Shown here: positions 10,781-22,383 of the stretch, piece after piece
Layout: the number at the start of each line of letters is the position of its first letter
Numbering within the stretch: position 1 is the stretch's first letter
DNA from: Synaphobranchus kaupii
Taxonomy: Eukaryota > Chordata > Actinopteri > Anguilliformes > Synaphobranchidae
Assembly (NCBI GenBank): GCA_029718625.1
Contig: CM056379.1
Coordinates: 59,175,626 to 59,239,625 of the forward strand
Reading direction: 5' to 3'
Length of the DNA: 64,000 nucleotides
Notes under the pieces: generated by a model
What the model was told of the DNA's origin: nothing
Seen by the model: the letters and a program-made list of their open reading frames with translations, nothing else
Databases searched by the model: none
Made by a program: the position numbers and the translations under genes

Positions 10781-12850
10781 ATGTTGTGTTTTATTTGCAA
10801 AGGTTCCCAGGCAAATGCGAATTCCCTGATAAAGCACTTCAAGTTGGTCCACGGACTATGTTCAGGAAAGACACTTCGTCTTAAGTGCGGTCAGGCTGGT
10901 TGTTCACAAGTTTATGGCACCTTTTCTGGTTTTAGAAAGCATCTTAATAAAGCACATGAAGCTTATTCTGATCCTGGCAAAGGCCCCTCTACAGCTGAAG
11001 ATTTAGCATCAAGTCATTTTGATGACATGCAATCAAGAAGCTCCCCTGCTGACTCAGTCCTTATCAATAAGAGTCTTGTTGACAGCTGCGCAGCAACAGT
11101 AGCCGAACTTAAAGTGGCAGGTGTAGGTGAAACGACCATTAACTCTTTGGTAAATTCAATGGAAGAGCTTGTTGATGATATCCATAATCAAGCAAAGGAA
11201 TCTGTGAAGGACTGTTTGTCTTTACAGGAGCCTATTAAAAGTGACATAGAGTGTAAAATTGACAAGTGTTTTGAAAAAATGGTAAATCCTTTTGGTGTAT
11301 TAAATTCTGAAAGTAAGAGAAGGCAGTATTTTGCAGAGAAGTGGGGAAGGGTAGACCCAGTTGAATACGTACTTGGTACACGATTTGATACACTGCGCAA
11401 TCAGACTACTGGAGCCTATGATCAGGTTGTTGTTACTGATAAATTTGTTTACATCCCAATTTTGGAAACATTACAGTTTATTTACAAGCACCCTAATATA
11501 AAGGAGATGATGCAGACCCATTCCAGTTCAAGAGAAAATCTTAATGACTTGTGTGATGGAGATTTTTTCAAGAGTCATGCTTTATTTTCAAAACAGAAAC
11601 ATGCAATTCAGATTCAGCTTTTCTATGATGACTTTGAAACGGCAAATCCTCTGGGCTCAAAACGGGGAATACATAAATTAGGAGCAATATATTTTACTTT
11701 GCAAAATTTTTCTCCAAAGTACAACTCATGTCTGCTTAATATTCATTTGGTTGCTTTATTTCATGCCCAAGACATTAAAACGTATGGCTTCTCTAAAATA
11801 CTTGATCCAGTTGTGCAGGATATTAAAATACTGGAGAGGGATGGAATTAGGATCCCCTTGTATGATCAGCCAGTGTATGGAACTATTGTCCAAGTTACGG
11901 GTGACAACCTTGGTCTTCACTGTTTGTTTGGTTTTGTTGAGTCATTCAGTGCCAGATATTGTTGCCGCTTTTGTCTTGCTGAGAAAGAGGACTTTCAGAC
12001 TGAATTTAGTGAAGATTCATCCAAAATAGTTATGCGAACTCAAGCACTTCATGCAGAACACTGCCAAAAAATGGAGACGAATCCCAGTCTTCCCTATGTG
12101 ATGGGTGTTAAACGTTCTTGCATTCTAAATTCCTTGCAGTACTTCAATACTTGTGAAAATTTCTCAGTGGATATAATGCACGATATCTTGGAGGGAGTGG
12201 TACAATATGAAATGAAACTGCTAATACGGCACCTGATAGACAACTACACAACATCTGAGGAAATAGACAGGAGAATTAAGAGCTTTAATTATGGTTACAT
12301 GGAGCAAAACAACAAACCTCCTGCAGTGAAGTTAGGAGAGGACTCAAATCACTTGGGGTTAAATCCTGGGGTTAAATCCACCATCCAATCCTGGTGTTTA
12401 CTTCGCAATCTACCACTGATCTTTGGAGACTTAGTTTGTCCAGATGATCAACACTGGTACTTGCTGCTGCTGTTGCTTCAAATAGTAAATATTGTATTTT
12501 CTCCAATGTTATCAAAGGGTATTACTATTTATTTGAAACACTTGATCGCAGAACACCACAGGTTATTCAAACATTTGTTTCCAAAAAAGAAGCTGCTTCC
12601 GAAGCATCATTTCATGGTGCATTACCCTACATGTATTCTTAAAATTGGGCCACTTTTGTTATTAAAGATGAGCAGTTACTTTTGGTTACTTTTGCCCTAC
12701 AAACAATATCTCTTTATGAGCATTTCAATGCGTTTAAAGTTGTGTGTACAACAGAGGGACCTCATGTTGTTGATGCCAAAGCGCTTTTCTGTTACAAAGC
12801 ATTTGATATGCAGATGTCATACAGTAGTGGTGATTCAAGTTCTATATTGA
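10781..12850 (+). CDS. CACTA/EnSpm-type transposase with two zinc fingers, C-terminus broken
   Basis: The frame is open for 689 codons. Two zinc fingers come first: C3-x2-C6-x12-H19-x4-H24 and C36-x4-C41-x12-H54-x4-H59, probably DNA-binding. A Ser-rich linker follows. The catalytic core then carries the family's 'YDDFETANPLGSKRG' block, 'GDNLGLHCLFGF', a CRFCLA knuckle, and 'DIMHDILEGVV'. These match the transposase family of animal CACTA-like elements, which cut and paste the transposon in the nucleus. After about 12650 the frame goes wrong: the segment joining 'IGP' to the C-terminal block is missing, and the C-terminal block continues in another frame at about 12655-12876. The protein is therefore truncated and probably inactive. 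The frame runs straight into the 22-bp satellite. Confidence 0.75.
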   Translation: MLCFICKGSQANANSLIKHFKLVHGLCSGKTLRLKCGQAGCSQVYGTFSGFRKHLNKAHEAYSDPGKGPSTAEDLASSHFDDMQSRSSPADSVLINKSLVDSCAATVAELKVAGVGETTINSLVNSMEELVDDIHNQAKESVKDCLSLQEPIKSDIECKIDKCFEKMVNPFGVLNSESKRRQYFAEKWGRVDPVEYVLGTRFDTLRNQTTGAYDQVVVTDKFVYIPILETLQFIYKHPNIKEMMQTHSSSRENLNDLCDGDFFKSHALFSKQKHAIQIQLFYDDFETANPLGSKRGIHKLGAIYFTLQNFSPKYNSCLLNIHLVALFHAQDIKTYGFSKILDPVVQDIKILERDGIRIPLYDQPVYGTIVQVTGDNLGLHCLFGFVESFSARYCCRFCLAEKEDFQTEFSEDSSKIVMRTQALHAEHCQKMETNPSLPYVMGVKRSCILNSLQYFNTCENFSVDIMHDILEGVVQYEMKLLIRHLIDNYTTSEEIDRRIKSFNYGYMEQNNKPPAVKLGEDSNHLGLNPGVKSTIQSWCLLRNLPLIFGDLVCPDDQHWYLLLLLLQIVNIVFSPMLSKGITIYLKHLIAEHHRLFKHLFPKKKLLPKHHFMVHYPTCILKIGPLLLLKMSSYFWLLLPYKQYLFMSISMRLKLCVQQRDLMLLMPKRFSVTKHLICRCHTVVVIQVLY

Positions 12851-12876
12851 GTGAAATACAGTTCTATATTGAGTGA
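12655..12876 (+). pseudogene. Displaced C-terminal segment of the transposase
   Basis: A second frame, overlapping the end of the long one, reads 'TISLYEHFNAFKVV' and onward, resembling the usual last domain of this transposase family. It is shifted relative to the main frame, consistent with a deletion at about 12650. It ends in the 22-bp satellite, so the natural stop has also been replaced. Confidence 0.55.
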
Positions 12877-13310
12877 AATACAGTTCTATATTGAGTGAAA
12901 TGCAGTTCTATATCGAGTTAAATACAGTTCTATATTGAGTGAAACGCAGTTCTACATTGAGTGAAATGCAGTTCTATATTGAGTTAAATACAGTTCTATA
13001 TTGAGTGAAATACAACTCTGTATTGAGTGAAATGCAGTTCTATATTGAGTGAAATACAGTTCTATATTGAGTGAAATAAAACTCTGTATTGAGTGAAATG
13101 CAGTTCTATATTGAGTGAAATACAGTTCTATATTGAGTGAAATACAGTTCTATATTGAGTGAAATGCAGTTCTATATTGAGTGAAATGCAGTTCTATATT
13201 GAGTGAAATACAGTTCTATATTGAGTGAAATACAGTTCTATATTGAGTGAAATGCAACTCTAAAATGAGTGAAATAAAACTCTGTATTGAGTAAAATACA
13301 ACTCTATTTT
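12838..13310. repeat. 22-bp tandem repeat, about 20 units
   Basis: The unit is 'ttctatattgagtgaaatac' plus two bases (22 in all), with variants at the tg/ta positions and some 'aactctgtattgagtg' units. It starts inside the end of the transposase frame. Arrays of short repeats next to the end are typical transposase-binding subterminal repeats of CACTA elements. Confidence 0.9.
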
Positions 13311-13578
13311 GATATAAATGGCCGTAGAGTTGATTTCATTTTACACTACATAGAGTAAAAGCTCATAGAGTTGATTTCATTTTATACTACATAGAGTAAA
13401 TTATCATGGTGCAGAGTAAAATATAAATACTGAATAGAGTAAAAATTACTCTGAAAAATTTACTCCGCTATAAGAGTCATTTTCACTCTATTTAGACTGG
13501 GACCAAATACTCTCTTTTTTGGAGTAAAATTTTATTCAATTTAAGTAAATTTTACTCTACCGTTTTTCCTGTGTAGGG
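13311..13578. repeat. Subterminal and terminal sequence of the CACTA-like element
   Basis: Two copies of an approximately 47-base 'agagttgatttcatttta' motif are followed by several 'agagtaaaa' words in both orientations. The segment closes with 'ctaccgtttttcctgtgtag'. Read from the outside in, the end begins C-C-C-T-A-C-A-C-A-G-G, one base from CACTACACAGG. Confidence 0.5.
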
Positions 13579-13657
13579 TTCTTACTTTGCGTTTTGGTGT
13601 ACTGAAAAATGCTCTGATGTCCGTCTTTTTTCTGCCATGTTCTACCTGGCTGGCTGG

Positions 13658-13660
<3 letters not shown>

Positions 13661-13714
<54 letters not shown>
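13661..13714. repeat. (CA)n microsatellite
   Basis: About 27 CA dinucleotides without interruption. Open frames across it are artefacts. Confidence 0.97.
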
Positions 13715-13718
<4 letters not shown>

Positions 13719-14024
13719 GTGTGCAGGTTATTTACAATAGGAGATGGGCTTCTATCATCTATTATCTTCCATCATTCTATAATGGGCTTCGATCTACCAG
13801 GTAGCTAGCCAGCTAGCAAATGTGAAACGGATTGCGGTGACAAGGGTTGACAGCTGTATGTGTTCACAATTTACACAACGTAAGCTGCAACCTTTTGTAA
13901 TTTTAATATAGTTTATGTTTTCGTTTTATATTGGCTGGCTTCCCACAATAGCTGAATTTGCAGAGCTAGCGAGCACCAATTCCGTTTCTGTGGTGTTTTC
14001 TATAATCTTTGCTATCGTCAGTTT

Positions 14025-15621
<1,597 letters not shown>

Positions 15622-15985
15622 GTCAGTTTACTCCAAGATCGGCACACAGGTGCTTCAAAGTCCCCTCGTGACAATTTAGCTTTTGCAATGAGACCATTCA
15701 AGATATTTAAGACAATTGTAGAAGAGAGTGTAGTTCTGTTCAGTCTGGAGTTCAGTTTATCGCTAACCTTATCACAGGGACTTCTAAGCACTACAGCTGC
15801 ATGCTGATCTTGGAATAAAATGACGATAGCAAAGATTCCATCTTTGACGACACCACATAAATGGAATAGGTGTTAGCTAGCTTGCTAGCTAATGTTTGCT
15901 TTAGTTTGCTCCATAGTTTTGCTTGCTAGCCCTGCAAATTCAGCTATTGTGTGTGTGAACCCTGCCAACATAAAACGAAATCGCT

Positions 15986-17021
15986 ATGTTGCGATTGACT
16001 GGATTAACTTCACGTTAGCTATGTGCATTGAGTGCCTTTCAGACGGTAGACACGAACGCTCTGTCACCTTGCCAGCTAAGGAATCCTACATTGCATTGCT
16101 ACCTTATCTCATTGACTCTAATTCAAACAGCTGCAAACACTGGTTGATGTTACTGTAGCTAGCTAGCAAACGTCAGCTAACCGCTAGCTAACATAAAGAG
16201 TGACCTGTTCAATATTCAATAAACTAAATAGCCTGGTGACGATTTGTTTGAATTAACTACTTACTCGAGGTCAGCCACCAATGACAGACTCTGTGGATCA
16301 AACCATTGTGAGGCCAAGGGCAGGGGGTCGCAATCTTTTGAAACTTAAAAACGCCCTATTAAGTGTCTATAATCAGCACATGTGCTTTCATTGCGTATTA
16401 TTAATATTATTGAAATTACATAGTTATGTTTACAGTGATATATTGGGGCGGACAAATCATATTTTTCCCAGGATGGGGGGGTTTTGTCCCCCCCGGGATT
16501 TCCGCCTATGCATATATAGCAAGATAGCTGTGGTAAAACTAACAGTGCAAAAAGTTATAGGCCTTCTGCATGCATAGACTAAAGGTTAGTGCGTAGGCTA
16601 TTTGGTTATGCTGACAGTGCATGTATGAAACCCATTTGGCTACCTGCTGTGGGGCTCTAAAATAACCTATTAAATCGGGTATACCAACAATTCTGTAAAA
16701 ACAGAGTAGATATCCTACCAAAAAACCTTCCTTGGTGTGCAGTTAGTTATAAATGTTATAAAGACATTTAGGAGTTTTTTCAGGGCAAGGCACACTTTAT
16801 GCACGTATTCGGGTCCAATATTTCTATTAACGACCATCTATGTTGCAAATATCTATGTCGTCGACTCATAGGTACACGGACCCCTATGCCTAGTTTACGC
16901 ATCAAAAATATTACTGAATGGCTTTTCTGAGATATCCTACCAAAAAACATTTTTGAAATGTTTCAAAACAGAATTTTAAATGGTTTAACAATATTATGAC
17001 ATAAAAGGAATTATTTTATAG
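15986..17021. other. Non-coding stretch
   Basis: Rich in GCTAGC/TAGCTA words near 16150-16200. A small C/G-run palindrome lies around 16476-16492. The phrase 'gatatcctaccaaaaaa' occurs at about 16710 and again at about 16931. No gene is recognised. Confidence 0.45.
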
Positions 17022-17211
17022 CAGGGGTAGGGAACCCTGGTCCTGGAGAACCGCAGGGTCTGCTGGTTTTTGTTTTCACCTTAAATACAGCAACTACTTA
17101 AACCAAAGAAACCAGGTGAGGTGAGTTAACTGTGATCAATTAAGTGGGGAGTAACAACTAAAACCAGCAGACCCTGCAGCTCTCCAGGACCAGGGTTCCC
17201 TACCCATCCAG
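17022..17211. mobile_element. Palindromic MITE
   Basis: Left arm 'caggggtagggaaccctggt' through 'gggtctgctggttt' is mirrored by right arm 'aaccagcagaccctgcagc' through 'ggttccctaccc'. The arms are about 50 bases and the total about 190. This hairpin sequence is widespread in fish genomes. The CAGGGG start is hAT-like, but I see no clear target duplication. Confidence 0.7.
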
Positions 17212-17560
17212 ACCTACTGAAATAAGCCAGGTTTACAGCTTAATCGCGCTTCGTGAAATACCCCCTTGGTATGCTATGGTTCAGACTTTATGCGTATATA
17301 CACATTTGGCATACTTCGGTAGAAAGTAGTTTTCGAAAAAACCGTGCACAACAAGGTCTGTGGATGTTCGTAAGTAATCATGTCATTATATTTGTAAGGA
17401 GACATTGCTGGTGATTTTTTTAAATGTAAATATTTGGCGCTTTGGCACAAACTTTGCCAAAAACCATTGAGGTCCGTTATATCGGGGTGATGTCAAGTTG
17501 AGTCGCAGCGGATATCTACAAAACTAGTGATCTGCGAAACTACCTGGATGGATAGATAGC

Positions 17561-17593
17561 ACTCTTAAAGGGGTGAACTGCCCCTTTAAGAGT
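17561..17593. repeat. Perfect 13-bp inverted repeat
   Basis: ACTCTTAAAGGGG is followed after a 7-base loop by its exact reverse complement. It could form a small hairpin. No role is assigned. Confidence 0.8.
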
Positions 17594-17747
17594 CAGCTGC
17601 CTTACACACCACATCTCACCCTTCGGGAAACTTACCTGACCACTCTGCGCTGAAACCTTAACATGATGACCAGACTTCAAGAGTCTTCAAACAAAATTAA
17701 AAAAACATCACAGTGTAACAAATGATTCCATATAACCCCTTTAAAGG

Positions 17748-17848
17748 GGTTACAAACATTACAGGGCTCTAAAGCGTTACATGCTCCACTGTGTAGAGAC
17801 CCATTGCAAAGCTCAAGGCACCTTAAGGGTTACCTGCTCCACTGTGGA
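17748..17848. repeat. Diverged outlying units of the 43-bp satellite
   Basis: 'acattacagggctctaaagc' and 'ccttaagggttacctgctcc' match the core words of the satellite at 2217-2640, 15 kb away, but with many changes. Confidence 0.55.
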
Positions 17849-19858
17849 GTTGGACCTCCTTGTGTACACTTCTGATTAAATCTTGGCAGTATGATATTGA
17901 TGTGCAAACAAAGCCTGCTATTCTTAGCTGAAATACCTGTCATAGGCTGAATATATAATGTGAACTTTACCCACAAGTACACTGCTTCCATATTATAAGG
18001 TTTTACTTTATGCAGGGACTTAGTTCTATGTGATTTTATTAAACTTTCTTTTGGTGTGTACAAGGCCTATTGGAGGATCCATTTAAGAATATTTCTTTCA
18101 TGTTTTATATGTGAACAGATTTCACAAACAAACCTGACTTCTATATTATTTACAAATAGTTTATATAAAGCTTTTAGTGGTTGTCTTCAGGGCCTAATAA
18201 ATATAGTCTTGTGAACACTTTTTTTATTTGAAAAAATAGCATTTTAGAGACTCCCTATATAGGGAATATTCGGAAATGGTTTGATTTATTGCATGCTTAA
18301 TGTGTACAAATGAAATATATTGAATTCACCAATCAGATGTTTAGTGCAAATAAAAGGAGCCACAAACAACTCAGCATATAATATCTGTTTTGATTAACCC
18401 AACTTCAATACAAACAGGAGAAAATTCTAATCACTTTTAAATACGTCCACCCAGACGTTAGCAAGGAGTAAATGTTACCACATGTCCTACCAGTTCCCAA
18501 CATTATGATTTCACATAAACTGGCCTTACAACACCACTACCAGTGTCCTCTGATGCAATTCATATTATTGAGACACTGTATCATATAGGATAGATTCCAG
18601 AGTAAACCTATCCCGAGTAAACAGTTCTGAATCTTGTACTATATCCTTCATGTTTGACCGCCCAAAGGTTTGTCAATTTGCCATTTTGCAAACCATAGAT
18701 AGAAGAGGCTCACAATGAGCGACATTATTTTTAGGGATGTGTGGGATGTTCTGAGAGAAGCTATAAAAGCTGATTTGCCATCGTGATTATCAGACAGACT
18801 GGCGAAAAGGGTAAAAATGTTGTGACAAATGAAATATAATGTAACCTTTTTTGGTGATCATTTTTATTATTTCACAAATAAGAAATCAATAGCAATTTAT
18901 TTGCAGATTACATAGTTTACCCTTTTAACTTTTCCTTCCAATCTGGTTTGCCCAATTTTAGTATGTTTGTGCTTCTTGCAGAGACGACTTCTGTCAGTTT
19001 GACACATTTCAGAAGGAGAACCCATTTTTGCCTGCCCACTGAAACAAGTGACATTCAGCCACTCTTTCTTTTCACTGTGCAGTTCACCATTTTAGTTTGC
19101 ACAGACATTGAGTTGGAGGAGGACACTTCATGCATCATTTTTCAGGTTGACTGTGGAAGCATGACTGACCAGAGAGGGATGTTGGTGCAGAATGAGACAC
19201 AGGCATCCAGCCAAATGAGATCTCTCTCTGGCCGATGCAAAATATGGTCTTCGGCCTGTCCCCACATTAGAATCCAGCAACCCACTCAGTCCCCCTTTAT
19301 ACTAATATTTATTGTTAGCTCTTTACACTATTATTATTATTATCATTATTATATGCTTTTTAGAGCTTTAAGGAATATGGAAATGTGTTTTTAGACAGTC
19401 TCCACACAGCTACTGAAATATGGCTAATGTTCCTGTCAGTTTAATAATCCTACATAGGTTACATTCACCTCTTTACTATGAACTCTTTCCAGCACCCCTC
19501 TGAATCTCCTCCTGTCTTCCATACATACTTCCTGTCTGTATGCACTCTTATTCACTCGTCAATCATCTTTACTGAGACCTGCTGGTATTCCTTTGTTGGG
19601 CTCCAAGCCAGAGATAAGCTTGCCTATTTCTCTACCAGACATTGGATATATTACAGATCAGTAATGGAATAAAAAAAAAAAACAATATAAGAAAAATAAA
19701 TGTGTCAAGAGTTTTCCTTTTACTTATTTGGAGATCATAACAAATTATAGCTTTGCATTTCAATAAATGGCTAAATGTAAATCCTTGCGCCACCATGGGG
19801 CACATTTTCCCCTCAATAACACATTTGCATTACCCCTCATCTAAGTTATGATGCATTC
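17849..19858. other. AT-rich non-coding stretch
   Basis: A 148-codon open frame at 18948-19394 has no recognised domain and mixed composition; I do not call it a gene. Nothing else is seen. Confidence 0.45.
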
Positions 19859-20289
19859 TAGGGCTGGGTATCGCCATATACCCCACAATACGATACGTAT
19901 CACGATACAAGGGTCATGATACGATACGTATCACATTATGATACTATTCACAATACACGATGTGGATCACAATATTAAATCTATGGCAATAAACATCACA
20001 ATTTACTTTAGTTTAATCAAAGTGCAAAAACAAGGATAATATGAGGGTTTCAATTAAAAGTTAAGTCAAATAAATTTCATATATTTTATTCAAATATCAG
20101 AAACACTGACAAATTATGGTATTCTTTTGCAAACCCATTTCCTTAACAAGAGAACATGTGAGTCAGTCTAAAATCTGTTTAACAATGGAGGCAAAATAGC
20201 TTTTTTTTCTTTTTTATGATTATATTATATTTCTAACAATGTCAGTATGTTAAACAGAGTCAATCTATTTTTTGATTACTCACTAGTCT

Positions 20290-20660
20290 GAATCTAGTCT
20301 TGAATGCGAGTAAAACAAAATATATGATTTTTTATTCATAGGACATTGAACTCACAGATGTTCACCTATTTACTTTGAAGAACATCGAGGTTGAATCAGT
20401 CAAAAATACAAATATCTAGGTATTTTGTTAAATTGTGATTTTTTTCAGATCACATAAACAAATTTAACAAAAAAAGCTTAAAACTAAACGTGCCTCCCTT
20501 TATAGAAGTAAGTCTTGCCTGTCTATGGATAAGATTGTGCAGGCTACAGTATTACCAGTCATGGACTAAGATGTTCTATACATGCATGCCCCCATCTCTG
20601 TTTTTAAAATCACTACATACCATCAATCATAGTGTGCAATGGTTTATCATGGGCAATGGG
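20290..20660 (+). pseudogene. LINE reverse-transcriptase C-terminal fragment
   Basis: Translation shows 'KYKYLGILLNCDFF' and then, after frame changes, a block ending 'TINHSVQWFIMG'. These match the post-catalytic part of fish LINE reverse transcriptases ('YKYLGI...', then '..H.vqRFi.g'). The fragment carries stops and lacks the catalytic domain. Confidence 0.5.
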
Positions 20661-20681
20661 CGTTGTTACCTCCACAGCACG

Positions 20682-22020
20682 GAGGTAACACAGCTTAATG
20701 TTAACGTTACACCTACAAGAACAGATAGGACACAGTTGACTTTAGAACAGGTGCGGAACTCTAAATGTCTACAGTCATCAAATCAAGCAAATTTTATCTC
20801 AATTATATCTTTTATATGCCACGATATTCAGCCATACAGCGTCGTAGATAATGAGGGATTCCGAATTCGGAATAATCCCTGATTATCTATGATGCTGTCA
20901 TGGTTTTTGACGATTTCTTCCCTTGCGGTCGTTTCCATCGGTAGCCACACGAGGGCGCTGCCCTCTTAGTGGAGGTTTGCTCTGCCCCGTCTTTTTTGCG
21001 GAGCTTCTCTCAGCATCCACACCTGTATGTGGTTACTTCAGAGCTACTTAAGTCCCCGTTTCCTTCGTTCGAGGCTTCTGTATTGTTTTGCACTATTTTG
21101 TACTGTTCGGGTACTCAGTGTTTGTTGGGTGTGTGTTTTTTTTGTACCATTTGTGCTACTCGCCTTTTCTATGCTTCTCTTTACTGAGGCAGGGCGTTTA
21201 TTTTTTCTGGTTCTTCTTTAGTCACTTAGCTCGTAGAAGTATAGGACAGCAGCTCTCTGTTCTATTTGCCTTCTGATGGTTTCTCCGTACTGAGAGACCG
21301 GGCGTTCATGCTTCTACTTAGTTACTTAGCTAGTAGAAGTATAGGACAGCAGTTCTTTGTTCTATTCGCCTTTTGTTTGGTTTTTTCTTACTGAGAAACC
21401 TGGCATTCGTGTTTCTACTTATTTGTGTGTGACAGCGAGCCGGTTAGTAGCTTCGGTACGTTAGTTCCCTTTTTCTTCTCTCCTTCTCGTGGGCTACGTT
21501 CCCCCCTTATTGAGAGTCAGGGCGTTTATTCCGTTTTCATGTGTTGCGTGTTGCACTGGTGCCGTGCCGGTAGATGTAAGGACTCGGAGACTGCTTTATT
21601 TCCGCCTTGTAGCGAGCAGTTCGCTCCGTTTAGAGCGAGGGAGTTATTTTCGTGTATTGTTTCCTCCCTTTTATTCGCTCTAATTTCTGTCCCTTTGTTA
21701 TTTTACCGCCTAGGCATTTGTTCTCACACGCTTCCTTTTCCTTCCCTTAATTACAGGGTTTCCCCATCTCAGTGGCTCTTTCCAAGAGCTTTTAGAATCC
21801 CCTTGCTGCGTTTGGTCCCTCGAACCTCACACGTCACGTCCCCATTACAGATGCTGTATGGCCGAATATCGTGGCATATAAAATATATAATTGAGTCTGT
21901 AATTTTTTTAACCCGATCGGATGACTGGTAATTTAGAGTTCTGCACCTGTTCTAAAGTAAATTTCGTCTTATCTGTTCTTGTCGGTGTAACGTTAACATT
22001 AAGCTGTGTTACCTCTATGG
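20682..22020. repeat. Large near-palindrome interrupted by a solo LTR
   Basis: 'gaggtaacacagcttaatgt' at about 20687 reappears reversed near 22000. Homology runs inward to a central EcoRI-like 'ccgaattcgg' at about 20860. The second arm is 20870-20895 plus 21855-22020, split by the LTR at 20896-21849. Without the LTR the arms would be about 180 bases each and almost perfectly symmetrical. Confidence 0.75.
20896..21849 (+). mobile_element. Solo LTR, 954 bp, with GATGC target duplication
   Basis: It starts TGTCATGG and ends CCCATTACA (TG...CA). The identical pentamer GATGC flanks it at 20891-20895 and 21850-21854. It shares its ends and 'acttaagt'-type internal words with the element at 24429-25292, so both belong to one family. 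Open frames in it (for example 21425-21931) are not genes. Orientation follows the TGTCATG end as the 5' end. Confidence 0.85.
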
Positions 22021-22090
22021 TGTGGTGCCTTTTCAAATGCGATCGTAGATTTGTTGTGTTTCCACAGTACTTGACTCGCGAATGGCACAT
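21908..22090 (-). pseudogene. BED zinc-finger fragment of a hAT (ZBED-like) transposase
   Basis: The minus-strand frame opens with 'MCHSRVKYCGNTTNLRSHL' and continues KRHH, which fits the C-x2-C...H-x4-H pattern of a BED finger (DNA-binding part of hAT transposases) with its first Cys upstream. Only this domain and a short following stretch remain. A second, inverted copy of the following stretch, without the finger, lies at about 20685-20790. Confidence 0.65.
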
Positions 22091-22383
22091 CTTGCAGATG
22101 GCATGAGTTTGGTCCTGTTCTTTAGAGTGTTTTTTTTTTCCAAACCCAAAATGAGCCCATACATCGGATTTAAATACGCGGGGCGATTGAATGTCGGCTA
22201 TGCGGGCGAGCTACATCATCCGGTGTCTGCCAGCCACTTGCCAGGGGGTGGGGCTATACAGTGTGTGCGCAGTCCACAGGCATGTAGCGCTGTTAAACAT
22301 ATGTTTTTGCGCGCTTAAAAATCCAAACACAGAATATCGATACGGGCGATACTCAACTGTATCGATGTATCGTCACAGCTTTC

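Larger units (their letters stand above)
6404..13578 (+). mobile_element. Putative CACTA/EnSpm-like unit carrying two genes
   Basis: The right side is supported: a transposase frame (10781-12850), a 22-bp subterminal satellite (12838-13310), repeated 'catagagttgatttcatttt' motifs, and an end at 13565-13578 reading cctgtgtaggg. That end is one base from the TAGTG expected of a CACTA terminus. The left terminus was not found, so the start given is only the first exon of the gene that precedes the transposase. Only 60 bases separate that gene's stop codon from the transposase ATG, too little for a left end with promoter and subterminal repeats. This is why I infer one unit. The alternative is that the transposon's own left end has been lost. 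Confidence 0.4.
19859..22383. mobile_element. Composite hAT/ZBED-type relic
   Basis: The left side starts 'tagggctgggtatcgcc' followed by repeated 'cgatacgtatcacgatac' words. The right side ends 'ctgtatcgatgtatcgtcac'. These ATCGATAC-rich ends are typical of a fish hAT family. The interior holds a BED-finger remnant, a LINE fragment and a solo LTR, so the element has been invaded repeatedly. No matching 8-bp flanks were found, so the ends are approximate. Confidence 0.55.

Noticed and set aside
18948..19394. 148-codon open frame as a possible small gene
   Set aside because: No recognised motif, no promoter or splice context, and located in AT-rich non-coding DNA.
21425..21931. 168-codon open frame
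   Set aside because: Most of it lies within a solo LTR with defined ends and target duplication, and it crosses the LTR end.
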